A DNA stretch of 64,000 nt, from the NCBI RefSeq assembly GCF_900166585.1, contig NZ_FVZC01000008.1, positions 806,001-870,000 on the forward strand, given 5' to 3'. The position numbers were made by a program, and so were the translations under genes. Positions 25,967-35,042 of this stretch are shown here, piece by piece. The notes under the pieces are model-generated. The model worked only from the letters and a program-made list of their open reading frames with translations, was not told the origin of the DNA and ran no database searches. The DNA is from Mesobacillus jeotgali (GTDB lineage: Bacteria; Bacillota; Bacilli; Bacillales; Cytobacillaceae). The number at the start of each line of letters is the position of its first letter. Within the stretch, counting starts at the first letter, position 1.

Positions 25967-25982
25967 TGTGAAGTTGTTCACA
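25967..25982. promoter_or_regulatory. Rex- or Fnr-type operator upstream of DoxX copy 2
   Basis: TGTGAA-GTTG-TTCACA, a perfect palindrome, continuing into A's (TTCACAAAA). It matches the Rex consensus (TTGTGAANNNNTTCACAA) and equally the Fnr form TGTGA-N6-TCACA. A candidate -10 TATATT on the minus strand is at 25938-25933 without a good -35. A degenerate match, GTGAA-CTAT-TTCA, is at 25312-25324 upstream of copy 1. Confidence 0.7.
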
Positions 25983-26078
25983 AAAATGCAACAACAAATT
26001 GACAGAATATTGAACATGATTCTTTTTGAAAAGGATAGGGTGCCTAAAGAACGTTTTTAATCGAAAGGATGAAAGCAA

Positions 26079-27260
26079 ATGGATCAATCAGGAGGAGCAG
26101 CTCAACAGGGCACTGAAAAGATTTGGAGCAAGGATTTTGTGTTTATATTCCTGGCAAACTTCTTTATTTTCTTGGGCTTTCAAATGACCTTGCCAACTAT
26201 CCCGCTGTTTGTCGAGCATTTGGGCGGAAATGACCAGCTGATCGGTTTTGTCGTTGGGATATTCACATTTTCTGCATTGCTTGTCCGCCCATATGCAGGC
26301 CGCATGCTTGAAACGAAAGGGAGAGGGTTCATTTACTTAATTGGTCTGGTAATCTTCGTGATTTCTGTAGGATCGTTTGGATTTGCCCAGGGAATTGCCT
26401 TCTTGTTTTTGATGCGCATCGTACAGGGGGTTGGCTGGGGATTTTCAACGACAGCATCAGGCACAATTGCAACCGATTTAATCCCGCCACGCCGCAGGGG
26501 AGAAGGGATGGGGTACTTTGGTCTTTCCGGAAATATAGCGCTCGCTATGGGGCCGACGCTTGGCCTTGCGCTGGCTGCGGCAATCACATTCAAGCAGTTA
26601 TTTTTAATTAGTGCTTGTCTTGGCCTTGCAGCATTTCTGCTGGCATCCAGGATTACCTATAAAAAGGTGGAGAAAACTGAAGAGAAAACAGTGAAGCGGA
26701 GATGGGATGTGTATGAGAAGTCTGCATTGCAGCCGTCCTTGTTATTATTGTTCATTACGATCACCTTTGGAGGCATTGCCTCATTCCTGCCGCTCTACTC
26801 GGCTCAGAAGGGGATAGAGGGCATTGAGTGGTACTTCTTCATTTTTGCCATGACCCTAATGCTCTCCCGGTCCTTTGCCGGCAAACTCTATGATAAAAAA
26901 GGGCATGGCGCTGTCTTCCTGCCCGGGACCTTTTTGATTATGGCGGCGATGATCCTTTTAGCTTGGCTGCCAAACAGCCTGGTCATGTACATTGCAGCTG
27001 GTCTATACGGATTCGGCTTTGGTTCCGTTCAGCCGGCACTGCAGGCATGGGCCGTCCAGGATGCACCGATGAACAGAAAAGGGATGGCAAATGCAACGTT
27101 CTTCTCCTTTTTCGATTTAGGTGTCGGAGTCGGGGCGATGGCTTTTGGCCAAATCGGCCACTGGCTTGGATATGGAAGCATTTATATTGCCTCCGCCATT
27201 TCCGTATTAGTTTCTATTATTCTATATGTTTTAATAGCGAGAAGGCCTGTAAGAAACTAG
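26079..27260 (+). CDS. MFS transporter
   Basis: 393 residues with twelve predicted membrane helices, ATG with AAAGGATGA upstream. The MFS loop 2-3 signature is present in the form RPYAGRMLETKGRG, with its C-half counterpart RSFAGKLYDKKGHG, and motif C-like GLSGNIALAMGPTLGLALA in helix 5, which is typical of drug/proton antiporters (YfkF/YwoG group). Substrate cannot be told. Single gene with its own terminator; it sits between the DoxX genes and a repeat array. Confidence 0.87.
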   Translation: MDQSGGAAQQGTEKIWSKDFVFIFLANFFIFLGFQMTLPTIPLFVEHLGGNDQLIGFVVGIFTFSALLVRPYAGRMLETKGRGFIYLIGLVIFVISVGSFGFAQGIAFLFLMRIVQGVGWGFSTTASGTIATDLIPPRRRGEGMGYFGLSGNIALAMGPTLGLALAAAITFKQLFLISACLGLAAFLLASRITYKKVEKTEEKTVKRRWDVYEKSALQPSLLLLFITITFGGIASFLPLYSAQKGIEGIEWYFFIFAMTLMLSRSFAGKLYDKKGHGAVFLPGTFLIMAAMILLAWLPNSLVMYIAAGLYGFGFGSVQPALQAWAVQDAPMNRKGMANATFFSFFDLGVGVGAMAFGQIGHWLGYGSIYIASAISVLVSIILYVLIARRPVRN

Positions 27261-27289
27261 ACCTGTTCCGATTGGAGCAGGTTTTTTTT
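27261..27289 (+). terminator. Terminator of the MFS gene
   Basis: ACCTGTTCC-GATT-GGAGCAGGT followed by eight T, immediately after the stop codon. Confidence 0.9.
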
Positions 27290-27413
27290 GTAAAAACAAG
27301 GAGGATCTTCTTTTCACAAGCGCGATAAGCTAGTTACATACTTATGCAGCGTATTCGGTTCACAAAAGGGAGAGTAGGAGTATAAAACACCCTGATAAGC
27401 ACGTTTGCACTAC

Positions 27414-27750
27414 ATAAGGGTCTATTTAGAAGCTAATGACACCCTTATGAAGCCGGAAGTCGTTGGATAAGGGTGCATTTAAGGGTGAAAGACACCCTTA
27501 TGCAGCCTGATATCGTTGGATAAGGGTGCATTTAAGGGCAAAAGACACCCTTATGCAGCCGGATGTCGTTGGATAAGGGTGCATTTAAGGGCAAAAGACA
27601 CCCTTATGAAGCCTGATGTCGTTGGATAAGGGTGCATTTAAGGGTGAAAGACACCCTTATGCCGTCGGACGTCGTTGGATAAGGGTGCATTTAGGGGTGA
27701 AAGACACCCATATGCAGCCGGATGTCGTTGGATAAGGGTGCATTTAGGAG
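27414..27750. repeat. 53-bp tandem repeat array D, seven units
   Basis: ATAAGGGTG/C recurs at 27414, 27467, 27520, 27573, 27626, 27679 and 27732, every 53 bp. Each full unit holds ATAAGGGTG ... CACCCTTAT, a 9-bp inverted repeat around about 17 bp, then a spacer AGCCGGATGTCGTTGG. The architecture is the same as array G at 52214. It occupies the gap between the MFS terminator and the persulfide dioxygenase promoter; nothing else is seen in 27290-27413. Confidence 0.93.
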
Positions 27751-27814
27751 AGTGCTTGTAGTCTTGACATATTTCAATTTGGAGTTAGTTTTTACACTTA
27801 AGGAGATTTGACGA

Positions 27815-27829
27815 AATACTGCGGGTATT
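27815..27829. promoter_or_regulatory. Possible CsoR/CstR-type operator
   Basis: AATAC-TGCGG-GTATT, inverted repeat upstream of the persulfide dioxygenase gene; a further GGTATGGGGTATA stretch at 27876-27888 lies closer to the start. CsoR-family sites have ATAC...GTAT arms around a G tract. A TATAAT at 27851-27856 lies between the two. Confidence 0.4.
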
Positions 27830-27939
27830 TAACATAGCAAACAGCACAGGTATAATTTTTACTTTTAAAAAATATGGTATGGGGTATAAGTAGAGTATAG
27901 TTTTCATAAAACCTATTGATATATGAAGGGAGTATTCAC

Positions 27940-29325
27940 ATGTATTTCAAATCCTTTTTTGATGACCAGCTGGCACATATGTCTTATTTGATTGGCTGCC
28001 AGAGAACGGGTGAGGCAATTGTCATTGACCCGGCAAGGAATATCCAGCCATACCTGGATATCGCCAAAAAGGAAGGACTTAAGATCTCTGCTGCTGCTGA
28101 AACCCATATTCATGCAGATTATCTGTCTGGCGCAAGGGAGCTAGCTCACCATCATGGCGTCAAGCTTTTTGTATCAGATGAAGGTGATAAAGAATGGAAG
28201 TATCAATATGTCGACCAGTATGAACATGAATTGCTGACAGAAGGTTCAAATTTCAATATCGGGAATGTTTATTTTGAAGTTATCCACACGCCAGGACATA
28301 CACCGGAAAGCATTTCATTCCTGTTGACGGATAAAGGCGGAGGTGCCAATGAACCAATGGGCATTTTCTCAGGGGATTTCCTGTTCGTTGGCGACGTCGG
28401 ACGTCCGGATCTTCTCGAAAAAGCTGCAGGCATCAAGGATACTTCTGAAGCCGGGGCACGCCAGATGTTCGAATCACTCCGCAAAGTCGAAAAGCTGTCA
28501 GACTTCCTCCAGGTGTGGCCTGCACATGGGGCAGGAAGCGCCTGCGGGAAATCTCTTGGTGCGGTGCCAATGTCCACCCTCGGTTATGAAAAAAAATTCA
28601 TCTGGGCTTTCCAGGTCAAAGAAGAGGAAAAATTTATGGAGGAGCTGCTTGCCGGCCAGCCAGAGCCTCCAAAATACTTCGCACAGATGAAGAAGCAGAA
28701 CAAGGAAGGCCCTGAACTGCTCCGCCGCGAAGAAACCCCTAGAGTATCACTGGCAGAGGCGGAGAATTCAGCGGTCGTTGACACCCGTCCGGCCGGGGAG
28801 TTCGCCGAGCGACATCCAGAAGGAACCATCAATATCCCATACAATAAATCCTTTACTAACTGGGCTGGCTGGCTATTGAACTATGATGAGGATATCATGT
28901 TGATTGCTGATCCAAAGGAACTGCCAGATGTGAAAAAATCACTGCAATCAATCGGATTAGACCAGGTAACAGGCTATGTTGATCCGAAAGAGCTCAGCGG
29001 AAAATTGGAAGAATACAAGTCGGTAACCGCAAGTGAAGCAAAAGAACTGATGGAAGACGATAACTACTTCGTCATTGACGTCCGAAACGAGAGTGAATGG
29101 AACAGCGGCCATATTCCAGGGGCCCATCACCTTATGCTAGGGAACCTGACCGATAACCTTGAAAAAGTGCCTAAAGACAAGAAAATCATCGCACATTGCC
29201 AGTCAGGCGCCCGCTCCGCAATCGGAACAAGCCTGCTTCTGAAACGTGGCTTTAAAAATGTCCTTAATCTTGAAGGCGGCTTCTCCGCATGGGAAAAAGA
29301 AGGCCTCCCTGTAAAAAAAGATTAA
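27940..29325 (+). CDS. Persulfide dioxygenase-rhodanese fusion (CstB-like)
   Basis: 461 residues from ATG at 27940 (GAAGGGAG upstream). N-terminal metallo-beta-lactamase domain (1-250) with ETHIHADYLSG (His56, His58, Asp60), TPGHTPES and SGDFLFVGDVGRPDL; then a degenerate rhodanese (about 265-350, no catalytic Cys) and a C-terminal rhodanese (about 360-460) with LDVRNESEW-type start and active-site Cys420 in AHCQSGARS. This MBL-pseudorhodanese-rhodanese order is that of S. aureus CstB, which oxidises persulfides to thiosulfate. The last His of the usual HxHxDH motif is Tyr here, which is outside the iron triad. Second such enzyme in the window (see 427). Confidence 0.9.
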   Translation: MYFKSFFDDQLAHMSYLIGCQRTGEAIVIDPARNIQPYLDIAKKEGLKISAAAETHIHADYLSGARELAHHHGVKLFVSDEGDKEWKYQYVDQYEHELLTEGSNFNIGNVYFEVIHTPGHTPESISFLLTDKGGGANEPMGIFSGDFLFVGDVGRPDLLEKAAGIKDTSEAGARQMFESLRKVEKLSDFLQVWPAHGAGSACGKSLGAVPMSTLGYEKKFIWAFQVKEEEKFMEELLAGQPEPPKYFAQMKKQNKEGPELLRREETPRVSLAEAENSAVVDTRPAGEFAERHPEGTINIPYNKSFTNWAGWLLNYDEDIMLIADPKELPDVKKSLQSIGLDQVTGYVDPKELSGKLEEYKSVTASEAKELMEDDNYFVIDVRNESEWNSGHIPGAHHLMLGNLTDNLEKVPKDKKIIAHCQSGARSAIGTSLLLKRGFKNVLNLEGGFSAWEKEGLPVKKD

Positions 29326-29332
29326 AACCCGT

Positions 29333-29365
29333 GCCAGCTCGGTTGTTAAGCTGGCTTTCTGTATT
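29333..29365 (+). terminator. Probable terminator after the CstB-like gene
   Basis: GCCAGCT ... AGCTGGC followed by TTTCTGTATTTT; moderate T tract. 29366-29509 shows no gene. Confidence 0.7.
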
Positions 29366-29509
29366 TTATTAAACGGAATGAGTTCAAAACATGAACAAAC
29401 TATGACCAAACGATTAAATCTTCTGTCCAAGAGGGTGAAACGATTGATTCTTACCTCGTTGCGCTATAATTTAGATGTAACAGATAATGTATAACGATAA
29501 TGATTTACT

Positions 29510-29720
29510 TAAGTTCATAAGAAGGAATTATTGTCACGTCAATTGCTTTAATCTACGGATAAAAAAGAAGCAGCAAGGATTATCGTCACACAAATGCCTT
29601 TAATAAAAGGATAAAGAAGGAGCAGCTGAGGTTATCGGCACGTAAACGACTTTAATATACGGATAAAGAAGGATCTGCGAAGATTAAGGTCACATAAAGC
29701 AGGGACAACGAAGTTCAATG
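29510..29720. repeat. 52-bp tandem repeat array E, about four degenerate units
   Basis: Units beginning AAG(A/G)AGCAGC and ending GGATAAAG recur every 52 bp from about 29515; each contains TTATCG-TCAC-like and CTTTAAT segments. Divergence between units is greater than in arrays C, D and G. Only one unit shows a clear small hairpin (CCTTT-AATA-AAAGG). Lies just before the two-component operon. Confidence 0.75.
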
Positions 29721-29758
29721 TCATATTAATTGATACAGAAGAAATTGAGGGGGTTGCC

Positions 29759-30457
29759 GTGAAGATATTAGTGATTGAGGATAATGAAAGTGTCTGCGCG
29801 ATGATTGAGATGTTCTTTTTAAAAGAGGGCATTGATGGCAGGTTTGTGAATGATGGACTCAAAGGTTATGAGGCTTTTAAAAGTGAGCAATGGGACCTGC
29901 TGATAGTGGACTGGATGCTGCCGGGGATGGATGGAGTCAGCTTATGCAGGAAGATCAGGCAGGAGGACAGTGATGTGCCGATCATTATGCTGACTGCCAA
30001 GGACAGTGAATCGGACCAGGTTCTTGGTTTGGAGATGGGGGCGGATGATTATGTGACGAAGCCCTTCAGCCCGCTTGCTTTGATGGCGAGGATCAAGGCT
30101 GTCGCCCGCCGTTATCAAAAACAGAAGCCTGACGAGAACAGCGATATCGGGACAGGGCGCTTGAAGATCAACAAAGAAACCCGTGAAGTGAGCCTGGATG
30201 GGAAACCAGTTACAAATTTGACGCCAAAGGAGTTTGACCTGCTTCTATTTTTCGCCCAGCATCCCCGCCAGGTTTTTACAAGAGAGCAGCTTCTCGAGCG
30301 GGTGTGGGGTTATCAGTTTTACGGGGATGAACGTACGGTGGATGTTCATATCAAACGTTTAAGAAAAAAGATCGGCACCGCTGAACAGCCATTTTTCCAT
30401 ACTGTCTGGGGAGTTGGCTATAAATTCGATGAATCGGTGGATGGGCATGAAGGTTAA
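29759..30457 (+). CDS. OmpR-family response regulator
   Basis: 232 residues from GTG at 29759 (GAGGGGG upstream). Receiver domain 1-115 with the acidic pair EDN at 7-9, phospho-acceptor Asp51 in LLIVDWMLPGMDG, and Lys in VTKPFSP; C-terminal winged helix (about 130-230) ending RTVDVHIKRLRKKIG and VWGVGYKFD. It binds DNA as a dimer after phosphorylation by the kinase encoded next, whose start overlaps this gene by 11 bp. Target genes are unknown. Confidence 0.93.
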   Translation: MKILVIEDNESVCAMIEMFFLKEGIDGRFVNDGLKGYEAFKSEQWDLLIVDWMLPGMDGVSLCRKIRQEDSDVPIIMLTAKDSESDQVLGLEMGADDYVTKPFSPLALMARIKAVARRYQKQKPDENSDIGTGRLKINKETREVSLDGKPVTNLTPKEFDLLLFFAQHPRQVFTREQLLERVWGYQFYGDERTVDVHIKRLRKKIGTAEQPFFHTVWGVGYKFDESVDGHEG

Positions 30458-31853
30458 GTATATTTACCAGCAATTCCTGAGCCATATCAGCATCATTATT
30501 GTCGCCTTCCTTATCTTGAGCCTGGTTTTCACGCAGTATGTTGAAACACTTGTTTATAAAAACAAGACGGAGGAGCTGATTTCCTACGGTGATAACATTC
30601 TCCGTGATCTCGACCGCGGTACGGAAAGGCCGGACCAGGTGATCAATCAATATGCGAGGGTCTTGTTTGGACGTGACATTCAATTCAGTGTGTTCGATGA
30701 GAATATCCAGCTGCTGAACCCAATCAGATGGAGAGGGCCAGCTATTGAATTATCGGAGAAAGAGTGGAGCCAGCTAACAAACGGGGAGCCCATTGTGAAA
30801 AATTATGACCTAAAACGTTATGACCGTGCTGTAACCCTGGTTGTTCTGCCGTATATAAACCGCGGCAACTTCATTGGCGGCATTCTCCTGACCTCTCCGA
30901 TCAGCGGGACAAGGGAGATGATTACCGAAATCAATAAGTACTTGTTTTATACGGTGCTGATTGCGCTTGCTGTTTCATTCCTTCTGAGCTGGCTGCTGTC
31001 ACGCATCCATGTGAACAGGATTAAAAAACTCCAGGAAGCAACCTCGGCCGTTGCAGCCGGGGATTATACGGTGAAAGTTCCTTCTTCTGATTTTGATGAA
31101 ATCGGAGAATTGGCGAATGATTTCAACGGGATGGTGGACAGGCTGAATGCCTCGAAGTCTGAAATCGAAAGTCTGGAAAACCGGCGCCGCCAATTCATGT
31201 CCGATGTGTCCCATGAATTGAGGACACCGCTAACGACCATCAGCGGGATGATTGAGGGACTCAGGAATAATATGATCCCTGAGGCGGAGAAAGAGCGGGG
31301 CATCAACCTCGTCAGCCAGGAAACGAAGAGGCTGATCAGGCTGGTCAATGAAAACCTTGATTATGATAAAATCCGCTCCAATCAGGTGCAGCTTCATAAA
31401 GAGGAAATCGAGCTGATCGAGGTGCTTGAAATCATTCAGGATCAGTTGGAATTGCAGGCAGAGGAGCGTAATAACCGAATTGAGATTGAATCCGGGGATT
31501 CGGCAATTGTCTATGCGGATTATGACCGTCTCGTTCAAATTCTGATCAATATTACGAAAAATAGTATCCAGTTCACTGAAAACGGGACAATCACGTTACG
31601 TGGCAGGAAGAGTGGGCAGATGACAGTAATTGAAATTGAGGACACCGGCATTGGCATCGAACCCGCTGAAATCGAAAAAATCTGGCATCGTTTTTACAAA
31701 GCCGATATTTCGAGGACGAGCAATCCTTTTGGGGAATTCGGTCTTGGTCTATCCATCGTTAAGCAGCTGGTACAGATGCACGATGGTAAAATTACAGTGG
31801 AGAGCGAACAAGGAAAAGGGACAAAATTTGTGATACAACTTCCTTTTCGATAA
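30447..31853 (+). CDS. Sensor histidine kinase
   Basis: 468 residues from ATG at 30447 (second ATG, with GGTGGA at proper distance). Membrane helix about 10-32, extracellular sensor domain about 33-165, second helix about 168-190, HAMP to about 245, H-box with phospho-His256 in SDVSHELRTPLTT, N-box ITKNSIQF, G1 EDTGIGIE and G2 GEFGLGLSIV. It pairs with the response regulator at 29759. The extracellular domain of about 130 residues is unassigned, so the signal is unknown; the layout resembles envelope-stress kinases such as CssS. Confidence 0.92.
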   Translation: MKVKYIYQQFLSHISIIIVAFLILSLVFTQYVETLVYKNKTEELISYGDNILRDLDRGTERPDQVINQYARVLFGRDIQFSVFDENIQLLNPIRWRGPAIELSEKEWSQLTNGEPIVKNYDLKRYDRAVTLVVLPYINRGNFIGGILLTSPISGTREMITEINKYLFYTVLIALAVSFLLSWLLSRIHVNRIKKLQEATSAVAAGDYTVKVPSSDFDEIGELANDFNGMVDRLNASKSEIESLENRRRQFMSDVSHELRTPLTTISGMIEGLRNNMIPEAEKERGINLVSQETKRLIRLVNENLDYDKIRSNQVQLHKEEIELIEVLEIIQDQLELQAEERNNRIEIESGDSAIVYADYDRLVQILINITKNSIQFTENGTITLRGRKSGQMTVIEIEDTGIGIEPAEIEKIWHRFYKADISRTSNPFGEFGLGLSIVKQLVQMHDGKITVESEQGKGTKFVIQLPFR

Positions 31854-31862
31854 GATAAAAAA

Positions 31863-31893
31863 GGAGCTGCGGGCATCGTCCCCGGCTTTTGCT
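31863..31893 (+). terminator. Weak terminator-like hairpin
   Basis: AGCTGCGGG ... CCCCGGCT followed by TTTTGC; one mismatch and a short T tract. Confidence 0.55.
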
Positions 31894-31913
31894 ATTTGAA
31901 AGGGTGAAGCAAC

Positions 31914-32897
31914 ATGGTGCGTTTCGGAGTAGTAGGTACGAATTGGATTACAGAATCATTTATTAGAGGAGCAAGCCACCATCAGGATTTTCAGCTTGTT
32001 GCAGTTTACTCACGCACAGAGGAGCGAGCTGCAAAGTTTGCCGGGAAATATGATGTGGATAACATTTTTACAGACCTGGAAGAAATGGCGAAAAGCGATG
32101 CAATTGATGCTGTCTATCTCGCCAGTCCTAATTCTTTGCATGCCAGCCAGGCAATTACCTTTATGAAAAATGGGAAGCATGTTCTTTCCGAAAAAGCGAT
32201 TGCGTCCAACAGCCAGGAACTGGGCGATATGATCAGGACAGCAAAGGATAATCGGGTAGTTTTGATGGAGGCGCTAAAATCAACCCTTATGCCAAACTTT
32301 AAGGCAGTCCAGGAGAATCTGGATAAAATCGGTACAGTCAGAAGATACTTTGCAAGCTATTGCCAGTACTCGTCCCGCTACGATAAATATAAAGAAGGTA
32401 CATTAATGAACGCCTTCAATCCGGAATTTTCAGCAGGTTCCTTAATGGATATCGGGATTTATTGTATCTACCCACTCGTCGTCCTGTTTGGAGAGCCGAA
32501 AACGATTCAGGCGAACGGCTATGTACTTGAATCTGGAGTGGATGGAGAAGGCAGCCTTATTTTGAAATACGATGAAATGGATGCTGTCATCATGTTTTCA
32601 AAAATCACCGATTCAACACTTCCTTCTGAAATACACGGAGAGAATGGAAACATCAGGATTGATAAAATCAGCACGCCTGAAAAAGTGGAAATCATTTATC
32701 GTGATGGCAGAAGTGAAGATTTATCAAGAAAGCAGCTGGCCGATAATATGTTTTATGAGGCAGAGGAATTCATTACACTAATTCAGCAGGGAAAAATGGA
32801 ATCCGAAAACAACTCGCTTGAAAACTCGAGGATCACGATGAAGATTCTGGATGAGGCCAGGTTGCAAATGGGTGTCAAATTCCCAAGTGATAAATAA
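31914..32897 (+). CDS. Gfo/Idh/MocA-family oxidoreductase
   Basis: 327 residues, ATG with GGGTGAAG upstream. N-terminal Rossmann fold VRFGVVGTNWITESFI, then LASPNSLHASQAI and the family EKP motif in the variant form HVLSEKAIASN, followed by the C-terminal alpha/beta domain (SAGSLMDIGIYCIYPLVVLFG with the conserved D-G-Y). Members oxidise sugars or inositols with NAD(P). Pro of EKP is replaced by Ala here, so catalysis may differ. Substrate not deducible; resembles B. subtilis YulF in length. Confidence 0.87.
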   Translation: MVRFGVVGTNWITESFIRGASHHQDFQLVAVYSRTEERAAKFAGKYDVDNIFTDLEEMAKSDAIDAVYLASPNSLHASQAITFMKNGKHVLSEKAIASNSQELGDMIRTAKDNRVVLMEALKSTLMPNFKAVQENLDKIGTVRRYFASYCQYSSRYDKYKEGTLMNAFNPEFSAGSLMDIGIYCIYPLVVLFGEPKTIQANGYVLESGVDGEGSLILKYDEMDAVIMFSKITDSTLPSEIHGENGNIRIDKISTPEKVEIIYRDGRSEDLSRKQLADNMFYEAEEFITLIQQGKMESENNSLENSRITMKILDEARLQMGVKFPSDK

Positions 32898-32902
32898 AAA
32901 GT

Positions 32903-32938
32903 TAGGCAGGTGCCGTAGCAGCACCTGCCTTGTTTTTT
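32903..32938. terminator. Terminator between convergent genes
   Basis: AGGCAGGTGC ... GCACCTGCCT with TGTTTTTT; the TAA of the minus-strand gene (32937-32939) touches its T tract. Confidence 0.92.
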
Positions 32939-33992
32939 AGTAATTCAGAAACTTTACACAAACCGGATCCGGAATCTTTACATCAGACTGCAACAAAGTT
33001 AACTCGCCTGTTTCAGCGTCCCGAGAGTAGAGCGCCACATTGCTGGAATTTTGGTTTGTGGCAATCACGTATTTTTCGCTAGGATCAAGGACAAAGTCCC
33101 GTGGCCAATTGCCTTCTGTTGATGTATGTTCAACAAAAGCAAGCTTGAAGCTTTCTGGATCCACCCTGAAAGTAGCGATACTATCATGGCCGCGGTTGGC
33201 TGCATAGACGTATCTCCCATCAGAAGAAATATGGATCGCACTTCCCTGGTTGTTTTCAGTAAAATCTGCAGGAAGGGTAGAGATCGCCTGGAGCTGTTCA
33301 AAGCTGCCATTTTCCGACTGGTATTTTAAGACAAGAACCTCAGAACTGAATTCGGTCATCAAATAGGCGATTCTGTTGTTTGGATGGAAAACGAGATGTC
33401 TTGGACCGCTGCCAGGTTTAATAGGCAATATACTCTTTTCAATCAGCTGGCCGTTGTCGAGAGTGTAGGTAATCAACTGATCGATGCCAAGATCGATCAC
33501 TGCCGCATATTTCCCGTCTGGGGTGAAACCGGCATAATGGGTATGCGCTTTTTCCTGGCGCTCATCCGGACCGGAGCCTTCATGGACCGCGCTTGAGAGC
33601 ACCGCTTCAATACTTCCTGTTTCAGCGTTAAGCAGATAAGAATCAGCTGAACCTTTATGGTAATTGGCTGATAAAAGAAGGTTGTTTTCCTTGTTCACGC
33701 TTACGTGGCATGGTGAAGCTCCTGCCGCAAGCTGTGAATCAATAAATGATAGCTTTCCGGAATCGAGGATGCTGAAGCCTGCAACACCCCCCGAACCACC
33801 TTCTTTAGCGACAGCATAAAGGAAGCGATTATCATTGCTGATCGACAGATAAGTAGGGTTCTCCAGGGCAGCTGCTGGTTCCACATCCATGATTTTTCCA
33901 TTCACAGCATCGAGGGTGAAAGAATAGATTCCCTCACTGTCACCTTTTGTATAGGTACCGAAATACCCTTTGAATTTTTCATGATTAGCCAT
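32937..33992 (-). CDS. pgl: 6-phosphogluconolactonase, YkgB-type beta-propeller
   Basis: 351 residues from ATG at 33992 (GGAGG at 8 bp); the frame extending five codons further has no ribosome site. FGTYTKGDSEGIY at the start and repeated motifs of the seven-bladed lactonase propeller follow: NPTYLSISNDNRFLYAV, GASPCHVSVNKENNLLLSANY, AHTHYAGFTPDGKYAAVIDLGID, GSGPRHLVFHPN, GRYVYAANRGHDSI and NWPRDFVLDPSEKYVIATNQNSS, each spanning a blade. Hydrolyses 6-phosphogluconolactone in the oxidative pentose phosphate pathway. Single gene, divergent from nadE. Confidence 0.88.
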   Translation of the reverse strand: MANHEKFKGYFGTYTKGDSEGIYSFTLDAVNGKIMDVEPAAALENPTYLSISNDNRFLYAVAKEGGSGGVAGFSILDSGKLSFIDSQLAAGASPCHVSVNKENNLLLSANYHKGSADSYLLNAETGSIEAVLSSAVHEGSGPDERQEKAHTHYAGFTPDGKYAAVIDLGIDQLITYTLDNGQLIEKSILPIKPGSGPRHLVFHPNNRIAYLMTEFSSEVLVLKYQSENGSFEQLQAISTLPADFTENNQGSAIHISSDGRYVYAANRGHDSIATFRVDPESFKLAFVEHTSTEGNWPRDFVLDPSEKYVIATNQNSSNVALYSRDAETGELTLLQSDVKIPDPVCVKFLNY

Positions 33993-34211
33993 TATGAATG
34001 CCTCCAATTCGATTCAAATAATCGTATGAATCCTAGTCTAGCAAAAAAATCATAGGAGACAAAATGTTACGTCAATCAAGGGAATGGGTAAAATAAATTT
34101 GAGCATTGTGGAATTGTTGGAATGTCAGGTTTCCTGACTAACATCTGGACTTTGAACCTTGGAAGGGATATGCTCTTTTTAAATAGTTTCTCGTGAATTA
34201 GGAGGGTTATT

Positions 34212-35033
34212 ATGAGTTTACAAAAACAGATTATCGAGGCTTTAAATGTGAAGCCGCAAATTGATCCCCAGCAGGAAATCAGGAACAGAATCGACTTTTT
34301 AAAAGAGTATTTACTTACGGCAAAGGCGAAAGGATTCGTGCTTGGAATCAGCGGCGGCCAGGATTCCACTCTTGGTGGGAGACTTGCCCAGTTGGCTGCA
34401 GAGGAATTGCGGTCAGAGGGTAAGGAGGCCAAATTTGTGGCTGTCAGGCTTCCCTATGCTGTGCAAAAGGACGAGGAAGATGCTCAAAAAGCACTGGACT
34501 TCATCCAGCCTGACCAAACGATCACTTTCAATATTCAGCCTGCGGTCGATACATTCAATACACAATTTGAAGCAGCGATCGGCGACAAGATGACCGACTT
34601 CAATAAAGGGAACGCAAAGGCAAGGATGAGGATGATTACACAGTATGCAATTGCCGGGCAGGAAGGCTTGCTCGTGATTGGGACAGATCACGCTGCCGAG
34701 GCAGTAACCGGTTTTTACACAAAATACGGAGATGGCGGAGCTGATTTGCTGCCTTTATCAGGCTTGAACAAGCGACAGGGCAGGGAGCTGCTGAAGGCTT
34801 TGAACGCAGAACCGAGATTGTACCTGAAAGAGCCTACTGCCGACCTTCTTGACAATAAGCCGCTTCAGTCAGATGAAACGGAGCTTGGTGTCAGCTATGA
34901 TGCAATTGATGATTACCTTGAAGGAAAGCAAATTGAAGAAGCAACAGCTGCCAAAATTGAAGGCAGATATCTAGTTTCAGAGCATAAACGGCAGATGCCC
35001 GCATCCATGTTCGACTCATGGTGGAAAAAATAA
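34212..35033 (+). CDS. nadE: NH3-dependent NAD+ synthetase
   Basis: 273 residues, ATG with GGAGGGTT upstream. The PP-loop [12 protein letters not shown], the ATP/NaAD-contact [22 protein letters not shown] and [11 protein letters not shown], and [16 protein letters not shown] are all family blocks. The protein matches the B. subtilis NadE length. It amidates deamido-NAD with ammonia and ATP in the last step of NAD synthesis, as a homodimer. Monocistronic, with a terminator directly after. Confidence 0.96.
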   Translation: MSLQKQIIEALNVKPQIDPQQEIRNRIDFLKEYLLTAKAKGFVLGISGGQDSTLGGRLAQLAAEELRSEGKEAKFVAVRLPYAVQKDEEDAQKALDFIQPDQTITFNIQPAVDTFNTQFEAAIGDKMTDFNKGNAKARMRMITQYAIAGQEGLLVIGTDHAAEAVTGFYTKYGDGGADLLPLSGLNKRQGRELLKALNAEPRLYLKEPTADLLDNKPLQSDETELGVSYDAIDDYLEGKQIEEATAAKIEGRYLVSEHKRQMPASMFDSWWKK

Positions 35034-35042
35034 TCACAAAAA

